32,039 nucleotides of DNA from Tissierellia bacterium. GTDB taxonomy: Bacteria; Bacillota; Clostridia; Tissierellales; Tissierellaceae. Under the pieces are notes generated by a model. The model was not told where the DNA came from. It ran no database searches and saw only the letters and a program-made list of their open reading frames with translations. This document shows positions 1-7,451 of this stretch, in pieces. How positions within the stretch are numbered: position 1 is the first letter of the stretch; every line of letters starts with the position of its first letter. The position numbers were made by a program, and so were the translations under genes. Location: the NCBI GenBank assembly GCA_012521625.1, contig JAAYLY010000058.1, positions 1 through 32,039 of the forward strand, written 5' to 3'.

Positions 1-1
1 T

Positions 2-292
2 AGTGCAGTCCTGGCCATGTTCTTATTAAATACGGCCTATACATATTTGGAAGTTAAAAAGGTATCCGTCATCTCCAATAGTATGATTATAGTTACCATC
101 TTTGCTGGGGTAGTACTTCTTAAGGAGAGTTTTTACTGGTACCATATAGTTGGTAGCCTTTTAATTATAGTAGGAGCCATAGGTGTTAGTATTTTTGATG
201 ATGCTAAGGATGTAAGTCAAGGTGATGAACAGAGGGAGCATAATTATTGTGATCAAGATAATTGTAATTTAGGATATGGTGATGACCGCTAA
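2..292 (+). CDS. DMT/EamA-family transporter, C-terminal fragment (5' end outside window)
   Basis: The reading frame is open from base 2, so the gene begins upstream of the window. The visible 96 residues hold two hydrophobic segments. The first ends in a VLLKE motif followed by an aromatic residue, and the second reads LLIIVGAIGVSIF. This spacing (a short helix, a VLxxE motif, then a final GxxLIxxG helix) is typical of the last two helices of EamA/DMT-type inner-membrane transporters of the drug/metabolite superfamily; the substrate cannot be told. After the last helix there is a polar acidic tail of about 30 residues with two cysteines, longer than the usual short cytoplasmic end. The gene runs convergently into the ABC operon on the other strand, with a shared terminator between them. 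The family call is fairly sure, the function unknown. Confidence 0.75.
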   Translation, partial: SAVLAMFLLNTAYTYLEVKKVSVISNSMIIVTIFAGVVLLKESFYWYHIVGSLLIIVGAIGVSIFDDAKDVSQGDEQREHNYCDQDNCNLGYGDDR

Positions 293-332
293 GGGGTGGG
301 TCTAGTAGCAAGAAGAAATATAAATTATGAAT

Positions 333-377
333 AAAAAATAGGCCTTTCATGCTTTTTAGCTATGGAAGGCCTTTTTA
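333..377. terminator. Bidirectional Rho-independent terminator
   Basis: An 11-bp stem (left arm 340-350, right arm 362-372, one G-T wobble, 11-nt loop) is followed by a T run on the + strand and preceded by an A run, which is a T run on the minus strand. It lies between the convergent transporter gene ending at 292 and the permease gene ending at 445, so it can serve both. Confidence 0.85.
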
Positions 378-444
378 TATTTCTATCATTAATACTATCT
401 TTAGCACTAGATTGTAATCTGTTACTATCCTAATATTAATAATC

Positions 445-1737
445 CTATTCCATCCTAATGGCCTCTAGGGCGCTTAAGTTCATGGCCCTTCTAGCTGGGA
501 AATATCCCGATAGGACTCCGATTAGGGCTGAGAAGGCCATGGCGGCTAGAACCAGCCAGAAGGGTATGACGGAAATCTTTGTGGCCCCATACATGCCTAG
601 GGCTTCCCCAAAGGCTTGGGCTCCAAACTTATTCAGTAGGAAGGAAAGTAGGTAGGAAAAAGCTATACCTAGGCTTCCTCCCAATAGGCCTATAAGGGCT
701 GATTCAAATAGGAATAGATCCCTGATATCCTTAAGGGAGGCCCCGATAACCTTCATAACTCCTATTTCCCTTGTTCTTTCATATATGCTCATGATCATGG
801 TATTGGTAATGCCGATGGCGGCTACTAGCAAGGAAATTGCTCCTATACCCCCTAGGACAGCTTGGATTATGGCTGCCTGTTCCTTTATAAAGTCTAAGGC
901 ATCACTAAGGCTGTAGGCTTCAAAGCCCATTTCCCTGATGGTATCTTGTAGGTCTGCTACTTGTTTGACATCGGCTACTTTAACGTCTATCTTACTGTAC
1001 TCTAGCTCACTTCTTCCTTGGGTCTTTTGACCCTCAGCCTTTTCCTTATCCCTTATCATCAACTGGACGTCCTTGATGGGCATATAGATACCGTAGCTTA
1101 GATCCATATTTTCATCTACTAGGACCCCAGCTGTCTTAATCTTATATTCCTTGTAATTTACCCTATTTTGTCCAGGCATATCGTAGCCGTAGTTAGGATC
1201 TAGGGTAATTCTCATCCTATCCTTCATAAGGTTGATCTTAGGCTCCCTATAGACCCTGGCCTTTGGATCCCAGAAGTGGGTGTTTTTGCCGAAGACTACT
1301 GCAAATTCATCCCGGTCAGTTAACAACCTACCTTCCTCCACCTCAAAGCCAAAGTCCTCCATAGTTTCGGGGATTATACCCTTTATGGGAACCTGGGCTA
1401 TATACCTGCCGTTTATAACGGTTCCGAAGGTTTCCAGTACGGGGCTTATGGCTTGCACATTGGGGAGCTTTCTTAAGGCTTCTACTGCTTTGTCATCTAA
1501 TTTTACTTCCTTTTCTCCCAGGGTTGGGTCAACCCATTTCTTATAGACGTTGATGGTAGTTAAGCTACCCCATTGGGAGATCTGGTCTTCCATAAAATAG
1601 GTTAAACCAAAACCTAAGCTGAGCATTACAATAATGGCGCTGGTACCTATGACTACTCCTAAAATAGTAAGGGAAGTTCTAAGCTTTCTCCTCCACAGAT
1701 TTTTAATTCCCATTAGGATTAAATCAAGCTTACTCAT
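445..1737 (-). CDS. MacB/FtsX-type ABC transporter permease
   Basis: A 430-residue membrane protein with the MacB permease layout. One transmembrane helix near the N terminus (about residues 20-45) follows a basic NLWRRKLRTSLTILG motif. A large extracytoplasmic domain (about 50-285) comes next, and three helices follow at the C terminus (about 290-320, 340-372 and 390-418). The MSIYERTREIGVMKVIGA segment is the classic cytoplasmic coupling loop of FtsX/MacB permeases, and the PARRAMNLSALEAIRME end is typical. It is the last gene of a leftward operon: its start overlaps the end of the CARDB-protein gene by 8 bp. Two copies presumably pair with the ATPase encoded two genes upstream. MacB-type systems couple ATP hydrolysis to extracytoplasmic movement and usually export peptides, lipids or toxins; this substrate is unknown. 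Confidence 0.9.
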   Translation of the reverse strand: MSKLDLILMGIKNLWRRKLRTSLTILGVVIGTSAIIVMLSLGFGLTYFMEDQISQWGSLTTINVYKKWVDPTLGEKEVKLDDKAVEALRKLPNVQAISPVLETFGTVINGRYIAQVPIKGIIPETMEDFGFEVEEGRLLTDRDEFAVVFGKNTHFWDPKARVYREPKINLMKDRMRITLDPNYGYDMPGQNRVNYKEYKIKTAGVLVDENMDLSYGIYMPIKDVQLMIRDKEKAEGQKTQGRSELEYSKIDVKVADVKQVADLQDTIREMGFEAYSLSDALDFIKEQAAIIQAVLGGIGAISLLVAAIGITNTMIMSIYERTREIGVMKVIGASLKDIRDLFLFESALIGLLGGSLGIAFSYLLSFLLNKFGAQAFGEALGMYGATKISVIPFWLVLAAMAFSALIGVLSGYFPARRAMNLSALEAIRME

Positions 1738-3766
1738 CTAGGGTCAATTCCTCTTCTTTTAGTTTTTTCTTCCTCCTATAGAAGAAGGTGATTCCTAAGG
1801 CTATAATAAGGGCCGCTATGATCCAACCCTTGGATTTTAGGAAGCCTCCTATACCAGCAGGTTTTTCCACCATTGGTGGCATTTCACCTCCCCAGGGGTC
1901 TTCGAAGACGGGCATTTCCATAACGTTTAAGGAGAAATCCTTTCTAACTTCCTGTATTTGACCTGTGGAGTCCTCATAGGTAAATACTATTTGGCCTTCT
2001 AAGGGGCCAGCTTGGGCTGGGATTACATATCCTTCGAAGTAATCGCTGCTTCCACTTTCGAAGTTTCCTACATAATACTGACCGCTTTCCGTTTGAAAAT
2101 CTCCCTCTAGCTTAACCATCAGATTATATAGGGTTACCTTACCCGTATTATAGAATTCGATGGAGACAGGTGTTGACTCTCCCACATAGGCTTCGGGGAA
2201 GACTCCCACCTCTCCCGTATCCAATTTAGACTGTTGGACTACAGGAACCCCTATTAATTCTATGTCCTTTAATTCGTTGCCCTCACTATCTTCATATTCA
2301 AAATTGGCAGTTATGGTATGGGTCTTGGCTATGGCGTCTGGTACTACAAACATGGTAATGGTCTTTTCAACCCTGCCTTTAGGTGGGATTGAGTCTATAT
2401 AGAAGGTATTTGAACTTTCTACAGGTGTAAAGGCTGAGCCCCCACCACTTCCATCAGTTGTAGACCCAGGCTCTGCTGTTAAGAAGATCTTTATATTCTT
2501 AACGGTCTTAGAGCTATTAGTATTATAGAAGGAAAGGTTCATCTTGAAATTTTCCCCAGCCTTGACCAATTGGGGCTCAAAGCTATATTTGTCAATGATA
2601 AGCTTAGGCTTTCCTCCCATACCTGCGTCAGGACCTTCCTCCACATACATACCCACATATTGATTTAGAGTATATTTTTCATCCTTATTTAATTCATCTT
2701 CATACTCTACTGATATTTGGATAGGGTAGTTGCGGTTTTCAGCATCCTCTGTGGCAAAGAAGGAAAAGCTTACATTCTTACTTTCTCCAGCATTGATGGT
2801 CCCTAAATTAACTATATTATTAGTCCTTGGCAAAATAGCTGGGTCTGTGCTTTCAGCCTTTACTATTATATTTTTAGCAGCTAAAGCACCATCATTTATT
2901 AAATCGAAATTTATAACAAAGTCCTTATTAGGGCCTAGGCCGGAAGTAGGGTATTCTAGATTTTCCATTATAAGATTAGGGCTGGCTTCAGAACCACCAA
3001 CTACTAGATAGATTTTCTGCCTTTCCACTTGGCCGCTATGTTCAAATACCACTTCCAGTTCATGGGTACCGCTGGCGATATTTTGGGCAGCCCTTAAGTC
3101 ATAGTTTAAAGAGGAGATTGCACCTCCACGGGCTCTATTTACATATCTTAAATCGCTACCAGAAGTAATATAGAAGCCGCTGCTACTTAAACCTTCTATT
3201 CGCACCTTTAGATTGTTGGCATCCATAGTACCCTTGTTTTGGTATAGGATGTTAAGTCTAAAGTCTTGGCCTGGTAATATGACCTTGGGGTTGGTATTGG
3301 CTTCTGTAATTAAAAGTTTTGGAGTGGAGCTCCTATCGGATACTCTTACATAGACTATTGCAGATTCTGTTTGAACAGCGGGCACTATTTTATCCCCATT
3401 ATAATATGAATAGCTGAAATTTAGTTTTATAGGATAATTAGCTGGCAAAGCATCCTGTGAAGCCTTAATTTCTAATTTTAGAGGCACTGTCTTATTAATG
3501 TTAATGTTACCTAAGGAAATTCTAGTGGTAAAGTTATCAGAAGTTATTGGTTCAGTAAACTCCGGTGTCACCACTACATCATAGGCACTGTTTCCTATGG
3601 CCTTTAGGTTGAGGGTAATGGTCTTCTTCTTCCCCGGATCTATAGTTGGTATATTCATATCCTCCACAACAATAGTAGGTTGAGGATATTTTTCTGCCCA
3701 TGCTGCCATAGGCAGTGATGTTAATAAGAGTATAAAAATTAAAATTAATGACAAGAATCTTTTCAT
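1730..3766 (-). CDS. Secreted, membrane-anchored protein with CARDB-like repeats (COG1361-like), ABC-associated
   Basis: 678 residues. A signal peptide (about 1-24, ending AAWA) is followed by roughly five beta-rich Ig/CARDB-like units (about 30-140, 149-257, 263-375, 387-510 and 514-616). Three begin with a recurrent P-(K/N)-L-(L/I)-I strand and a later G-x-(D/N)-F turn. A proline-rich linker leads to one transmembrane helix (about 646-662) and a short basic-then-acidic cytoplasmic tail, so the protein is predicted to be anchored at its C terminus with the repeats outside. The gene sits between ATPase and permease, with 4-bp and 8-bp overlaps, where MacA/YknX-type adaptor genes usually sit, but no HlyD-like coiled-coil or barrel-sandwich signature is visible. 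It may be a substrate receptor, scaffold or adaptor. The domain call is moderately sure; the role is inferred from context only. Confidence 0.7.
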   Translation of the reverse strand: MKRFLSLILIFILLLTSLPMAAWAEKYPQPTIVVEDMNIPTIDPGKKKTITLNLKAIGNSAYDVVVTPEFTEPITSDNFTTRISLGNININKTVPLKLEIKASQDALPANYPIKLNFSYSYYNGDKIVPAVQTESAIVYVRVSDRSSTPKLLITEANTNPKVILPGQDFRLNILYQNKGTMDANNLKVRIEGLSSSGFYITSGSDLRYVNRARGGAISSLNYDLRAAQNIASGTHELEVVFEHSGQVERQKIYLVVGGSEASPNLIMENLEYPTSGLGPNKDFVINFDLINDGALAAKNIIVKAESTDPAILPRTNNIVNLGTINAGESKNVSFSFFATEDAENRNYPIQISVEYEDELNKDEKYTLNQYVGMYVEEGPDAGMGGKPKLIIDKYSFEPQLVKAGENFKMNLSFYNTNSSKTVKNIKIFLTAEPGSTTDGSGGGSAFTPVESSNTFYIDSIPPKGRVEKTITMFVVPDAIAKTHTITANFEYEDSEGNELKDIELIGVPVVQQSKLDTGEVGVFPEAYVGESTPVSIEFYNTGKVTLYNLMVKLEGDFQTESGQYYVGNFESGSSDYFEGYVIPAQAGPLEGQIVFTYEDSTGQIQEVRKDFSLNVMEMPVFEDPWGGEMPPMVEKPAGIGGFLKSKGWIIAALIIALGITFFYRRKKKLKEEELTLDE

Positions 3767-4476
3767 GCCTGCATATGTTCTCCTTTCATAAGATTTTCTT
3801 CAATCCTTTCAATTTTACCGTCCCTAAGATGTACGATCCTATCCACATATTGGGTAAGTTCCATGTCGTGGGTAACTATGATCAAGGTCTGCTTAAATTC
3901 CTTAGCCATACCAGTCATAAGGTCCATGACCTCATAGGTGGTCCTAGTATCTAGATTTCCAGTAGGCTCATCGGCAAAGATGATCTTGGGATTACCAACG
4001 AAGGCTCTGGCAATACTGACCCTCTGCTGCTGCCCCCCACTTAATTCGGAAGGTTTGTGGTGAAGCCTATGGCCCAGTCCCACATTCTCCAACATCTTCT
4101 TAGCCATCTTATTCCGCTTCGCCCTGGGTATTCCCTTAAAGGTCAGACCTAAACTAACGTTTTCCATGGCCGTCAATGTGGGGATTAAGTTGTAGGATTG
4201 AAAGATGAAGCCCACATTAAGCTGGCGGAATTTAGTAACTTCCCTTTCGTTCATTTTGTCTATGTGATGTTTGCCGATTATTATTTCACCCTTTGTAGGC
4301 TTTTCTAATCCAGCCATCAGATTTAATAGGGTACTCTTGCCTGAACCAGAGGTACCCAGTAGGCAGAGAAATTTCCCCTTAGCTATGGTCAAGTTTATAT
4401 TATTTAAAGCTAAGATCTTTTCCTCTCCCATCCTGTAGATCTTAGTCAAATCCCTCAGGATTATGAAATCATTCAA
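3763..4476 (-). CDS. MacB/LolD-type ABC transporter ATP-binding protein
   Basis: A single nucleotide-binding domain of 237 residues. It has Walker A GTSGSGKST (41-49), a Q-loop at FQSYN, signature LSGGQQQR (145-152), Walker B IIFADEPTGNLD (165-176) and H-loop VTHD. The ADEPTGNLD form and short length place it in the LolD/MacB/FtsE group. The purine-rich site AAGGGGG lies directly against an ATG at 4482, which gives it no spacing, but 5 nt before the in-frame TTG at 4476. I therefore prefer TTG; the ATG would add two residues. It is the first gene of the leftward operon and overlaps the CARDB-protein gene by an ATGA. It should power the partner permease. Confidence 0.93.
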   Translation of the reverse strand: MNDFIILRDLTKIYRMGEEKILALNNINLTIAKGKFLCLLGTSGSGKSTLLNLMAGLEKPTKGEIIIGKHHIDKMNEREVTKFRQLNVGFIFQSYNLIPTLTAMENVSLGLTFKGIPRAKRNKMAKKMLENVGLGHRLHHKPSELSGGQQQRVSIARAFVGNPKIIFADEPTGNLDTRTTYEVMDLMTGMAKEFKQTLIIVTHDMELTQYVDRIVHLRDGKIERIEENLMKGEHMQA

Positions 4477-4504
4477 AGCCATCCCCCTTACTAGAATTAT
4501 TTAG

Positions 4505-4560
4505 TTTATTTTACCATATATATCTTTAATAATTTATTTTACCATATATATCTTTAATAA
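4505..4560. repeat. Perfect 28-bp tandem direct duplication
   Basis: Bases 4505-4532 and 4533-4560 are identical and adjacent. Both copies lie between the predicted leftward promoter (-10 at 4570-4575) and the ATPase start, that is in the 5' leader of the ABC operon. Each contains an alternating CATATATATC core. It may be a replication-slippage duplication or a doubled regulatory site. Confidence 0.95.
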
Positions 4561-4569
4561 ATAGTTACA

Positions 4570-4599
4570 ATTATATTAAGATTTGCCCCTATATATCAA
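4570..4599 (-). promoter_or_regulatory. Candidate sigma-A promoter for the leftward ABC operon
   Basis: On the minus strand TTGATA (4599-4594) and TATAAT (4575-4570) are separated by 18 bp. This puts the transcript start near 4563, just upstream of the 28-bp duplication. It is a good match by inspection in an AT-rich region where chance matches are common. Confidence 0.55.
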
Positions 4600-4766
4600 G
4601 AATTATCCTTATATTAAGGTTTTCCATTAATATTTAAGAGGCTACTTACCTTAAACTTATCCATGATACATTTTATGGATTATAGGATTTCACTATGTTA
4701 TAATTAGGGCAAAGTTTGGGCTAATGGTCTAGAGGATGATATTTGGTAACATATATATATAAAAAG

Positions 4767-4796
4767 TTGTGATAAATGTTATATTAATGCTATAAT
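4767..4796 (+). promoter_or_regulatory. Candidate sigma-A promoter for fba
   Basis: TTGTGA (4767-4772) and a perfect TATAAT (4791-4796) are 18 bp apart, about 32 bp before the fba start codon. The 4477-4827 gap between divergent operons otherwise holds the leftward promoter, the 28-bp duplication and an AT-rich stretch without a credible gene. Confidence 0.6.
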
Positions 4797-4827
4797 AAAG
4801 CTATAAAAAATATTGGGGGGATAAGAG

Positions 4828-5679
4828 ATGTTAGTGACAACTAAGGAATTGTTATTAGATGCCCAGAAGAAAAATTATGCAGTAGGGGCATTTAATATAA
4901 ACAATATGGAGATAATTCAAGCTATAATTGGTGCTGCAGAGGAATTAAATTCACCAGTTATCCTTCAAGCCAGCCAGGGTGGTATTAAATACGCCGGCAT
5001 AGAATACATAGCTGCATTAGGTAAGGCTGCTGCCCAAAAAGCAAAGGTACCAGTAGCCCTACACCTAGACCATGGTACGGACTTTGACCAGATAGTATTG
5101 TGTATAAGAAATGGTTTTACTTCTGTCATGATCGATGGTTCAAAGTATCCCTTTGAAGAAAATGTGGCTATAACTAAGAAGGTAGTGGAAATAGCTCATG
5201 CAGTAGGAGTTTCTGTGGAAGCCGAGCTGGGTAAAATCGGAGGAACGGAAGATGATATAACTGTAGACGAAAGGGACGCTACTATGACGGACCCAGAGGA
5301 AGCCAGAAGGTTTGTAGAAGAAACAGGTGTAGATTCACTGGCTATAGCCATAGGTACTGCCCATGGAGTATATAAGGGGGAACCTAAATTGGATTTCGAA
5401 AGACTTAAGGCCATTAGGGAAGTTGTAGAGGTTCCACTAGTATTACACGGTTCCAGCGGTGTACCTTCTGAAAGTTTAGAGAAGGCCATTGCTCTTGGTA
5501 TCTGTAAGGTTAATATAGATACGGACATAAGAGCTGCATTTGCCAGAGGGGTAAAGGAGTTCGTAGCAGAAAATCCAGATGAGATTGATCCTAGAAAGAT
5601 CTTAGGACCAGCTAGGGAGGCTATGAAGGAAGTTATTAAAGACAAGATTAAGATCTTCGGTTCAGTCGGTAGGGCTTAG
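4828..5679 (+). CDS. fba: Class II fructose-bisphosphate aldolase
   Basis: Reversibly cleaves fructose 1,6-bisphosphate into dihydroxyacetone phosphate and glyceraldehyde 3-phosphate in the cytosol (glycolysis and gluconeogenesis). The 283-residue length is usual for the class II, metal-dependent TIM-barrel family. Signature segments are in order: GAFNINN near the N terminus, LHLDHGTD with the metal-binding histidine and catalytic aspartate, EAELG, GTAHG with a second metal histidine, LHGSSG with a third, and the phosphate-binding NIDTDIR. A G-rich ribosome site precedes the ATG. It is followed 10 bp later by the transaldolase gene and then glpX, so synthesis and breakdown of fructose bisphosphate are encoded together. 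Tagatose-bisphosphate aldolase is a close relative and cannot be fully excluded, but the context favours Fba. Confidence 0.95.
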   Translation: MLVTTKELLLDAQKKNYAVGAFNINNMEIIQAIIGAAEELNSPVILQASQGGIKYAGIEYIAALGKAAAQKAKVPVALHLDHGTDFDQIVLCIRNGFTSVMIDGSKYPFEENVAITKKVVEIAHAVGVSVEAELGKIGGTEDDITVDERDATMTDPEEARRFVEETGVDSLAIAIGTAHGVYKGEPKLDFERLKAIREVVEVPLVLHGSSGVPSESLEKAIALGICKVNIDTDIRAAFARGVKEFVAENPDEIDPRKILGPAREAMKEVIKDKIKIFGSVGRA

Positions 5680-5689
5680 GAGGTTTAAT

Positions 5690-6334
5690 ATGAAATTATT
5701 TATAGATACGGCTAATTTGGACCAAATTAGGGAAGTAAATGAATGGGGGGTTATCTGTGGTGTAACTACTAACCCCAGTTTGATAGCTAAGGAAGGTAGG
5801 AATTTTGAGGAAGTAGTTAAGGAGATTACTGAAGTAGTAGATGGTCCTATAAGTGCCGAGGTAATCTCTCTAGATGTGGAAGGAATGCTTAAGGAGGCTA
5901 GAGAGCTGGCTAAGATCCACCCTAATGTGGTAATTAAGATTCCTATGACTAAGGAAGGCTTAAAGGCCGTTAAGCTTTTAAAAGGGGAAGGGATTAAGAC
6001 CAACGTTACTTTAGTATTTTCAGCTGCTCAGGCCCTATTAGCTGCTAGGGCAGGAGCTACTTATGTCAGCCCCTTTTTGGGTAGGCTTGATGATATCGGA
6101 AATCTGGGAATGAATATCATCGACGACATAGTTAATATCTATAATATCCATAAGATTGATACTGAGATTATAGCAGCAAGCATTCGCCATCCAATCCATG
6201 TCTTGGAAGCTGCTAAGGCAGGAGCTCATATAGCTACAATTCCTTATGAGGTTTTTCTAAAGATGCTTAATCACCCGCTTACTGATATAGGTATAGATAA
6301 GTTCATTCAAGATTGGAACAGCCTTAAGGAGTAA
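5690..6334 (+). CDS. tal: Transaldolase (small TalC/MipB-type)
   Basis: A 214-residue decameric-type TIM barrel of the short transaldolase family. It has the FIDTAN start, GVTTNPSLIAK, and the Schiff-base lysine in VVIKIPMT. Transfers a dihydroxyacetone unit between sugar phosphates in the non-oxidative pentose phosphate pathway. The family also includes fructose-6-phosphate aldolase (FSA). Here the position matching FSA Gln59 is Glu (AEVIS) and the one matching FSA Tyr131 is Phe (SPFLGRLD), which is the transaldolase pattern. The gene follows fba by 10 bp and has a good ribosome site (AGGAGG) overlapping the fba end. An inverted repeat surrounds its stop codon. Confidence 0.9.
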   Translation: MKLFIDTANLDQIREVNEWGVICGVTTNPSLIAKEGRNFEEVVKEITEVVDGPISAEVISLDVEGMLKEARELAKIHPNVVIKIPMTKEGLKAVKLLKGEGIKTNVTLVFSAAQALLAARAGATYVSPFLGRLDDIGNLGMNIIDDIVNIYNIHKIDTEIIAASIRHPIHVLEAAKAGAHIATIPYEVFLKMLNHPLTDIGIDKFIQDWNSLKE

Positions 6335-6342
6335 TCCTTAAG
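6323..6342 (+). terminator. Possible weak terminator or mRNA-end hairpin around the transaldolase stop codon
   Basis: A perfect 8-bp inverted repeat (6323-6330 with 6335-6342) encloses a 4-nt loop containing the TAA stop. The downstream bases are T-rich but lack a clean T run, so it may be a weak terminator or a processing/stability element. Confidence 0.35.
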
Positions 6343-6466
6343 CCTGTTTCCTTCACTTTTTCCTATCTTATAAAATTCCATAATTATATTAAAATAAATA
6401 GGGATAATAAAGGATTGAATAATGAAACACTAAAGATAAGTAGTGTACTCAATGGAGGTGTTTATT

Positions 6467-7435
6467 TTGGATAGAAATTTACCCATTAATTTAGGTAGGG
6501 TTACTGAGGCTGCTGCCTTAGCCTGTGCCAAGTATTTTGGTAAGGGGGACAAGGAAGCAGCAGACCAGGCAGCTGTAGATGCTATGAGGAGGATGTTTGA
6601 CACCCTAAATATAGATGGGGTGGTAGTTATTGGTGAAGGGGAAATGGACGAGGCCCCCATGCTGTATATAGGGGAAAGGATCGGTAAGGGAGATGACGAT
6701 TCCCTAAAGGTTGATATAGCCGTAGACCCAGTAGATGGAACTACCTCAGTAGCCAACGGTTTACCCAACGCCATATCTGTAGTGGCAGTGGCACCTAGGG
6801 GATGTTTATTACATGCTCCTGATACTTATATGATGAAGATAGCAGTAGGTCCAAGGGCTAAAGGGGCCATAGATATACATAAGTCAGTATCAGAGAATAT
6901 CTTAAATGTGGCCAAGGCCTTAAATAAGGCTGTGGATGAAATAACTGTAGAAATATTAAATAGGCCTAGACATGATGAAATCATTAAGGAGATTCGTGAA
7001 TTAGGGGCTAGGATTAAGTTAGTTAGCGATGGTGATATTTTAAGTGCCATATCCACCTGCTTTGATTATACAGCTGTGGACATAGCCATGGGTATAGGTG
7101 GAGCACCAGAAGGTGTTATTACTGCAGTGGCCTTAAAGTGTATGGGGGGCGATTTCCAAGGAAAGCTGATGCCGCCTAATGAAGAGCACCGAGCTAGATG
7201 TATTGAAATGGGAGCAGATATTGATAAGGTCTACCATATAGATGATTTAGCTAAGGGAGAACAGATGTGCTTTGCTGCCACTGGAGTTTCCTATGGGGAA
7301 TTATTACATGGTGTAAAATACTTTAAAAACAATATGGCCAAGACCCATACCCTGGTATTGAGGGCAGAAACGGGTACTATCAGGTTCATAGAATCCATAC
7401 ATCAATTGGATAAAAAACCAGATTATGCGAAATAG
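6467..7435 (+). CDS. glpX: Class II fructose-1,6-bisphosphatase (GlpX type)
   Basis: Hydrolyses fructose 1,6-bisphosphate to fructose 6-phosphate in gluconeogenesis. From the TTG at 6467 the product is 322 residues and begins MDRNL, as GlpX proteins do. The earlier in-frame GTG (6443) and ATG (6452) precede or overlap the ribosome site GGAGGTG (6454-6460) and are unlikely. Motifs are GEGEMDEAPML (metal-binding acids), VDPVDGTT (phosphatase metal and substrate loop) and GGAPEGV. The fold belongs to the Li-sensitive phosphatase superfamily. It is separated from the transaldolase gene by about 130 bp, so it may have its own promoter there, but I see no convincing one. Its end is followed within 20 bp by rho. 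Confidence 0.95.
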   Translation: MDRNLPINLGRVTEAAALACAKYFGKGDKEAADQAAVDAMRRMFDTLNIDGVVVIGEGEMDEAPMLYIGERIGKGDDDSLKVDIAVDPVDGTTSVANGLPNAISVVAVAPRGCLLHAPDTYMMKIAVGPRAKGAIDIHKSVSENILNVAKALNKAVDEITVEILNRPRHDEIIKEIRELGARIKLVSDGDILSAISTCFDYTAVDIAMGIGGAPEGVITAVALKCMGGDFQGKLMPPNEEHRARCIEMGADIDKVYHIDDLAKGEQMCFAATGVSYGELLHGVKYFKNNMAKTHTLVLRAETGTIRFIESIHQLDKKPDYAK

Positions 7436-7451
7436 ATTAGGTGGTGATTTT

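Noticed and set aside
4505..4560. CRISPR-like repeat
   Set aside because: Only two copies, directly adjacent without a spacer, so it is a tandem duplication.
5196..5645. A 149-codon minus-strand open frame inside fba, and similar long antisense frames in atpA (21350-21940) and sua5 (13511-13909)
   Set aside because: They are shadows of strongly conserved genes; the products are Ser/Pro/Ile-rich with no domain sense and no ribosome sites.
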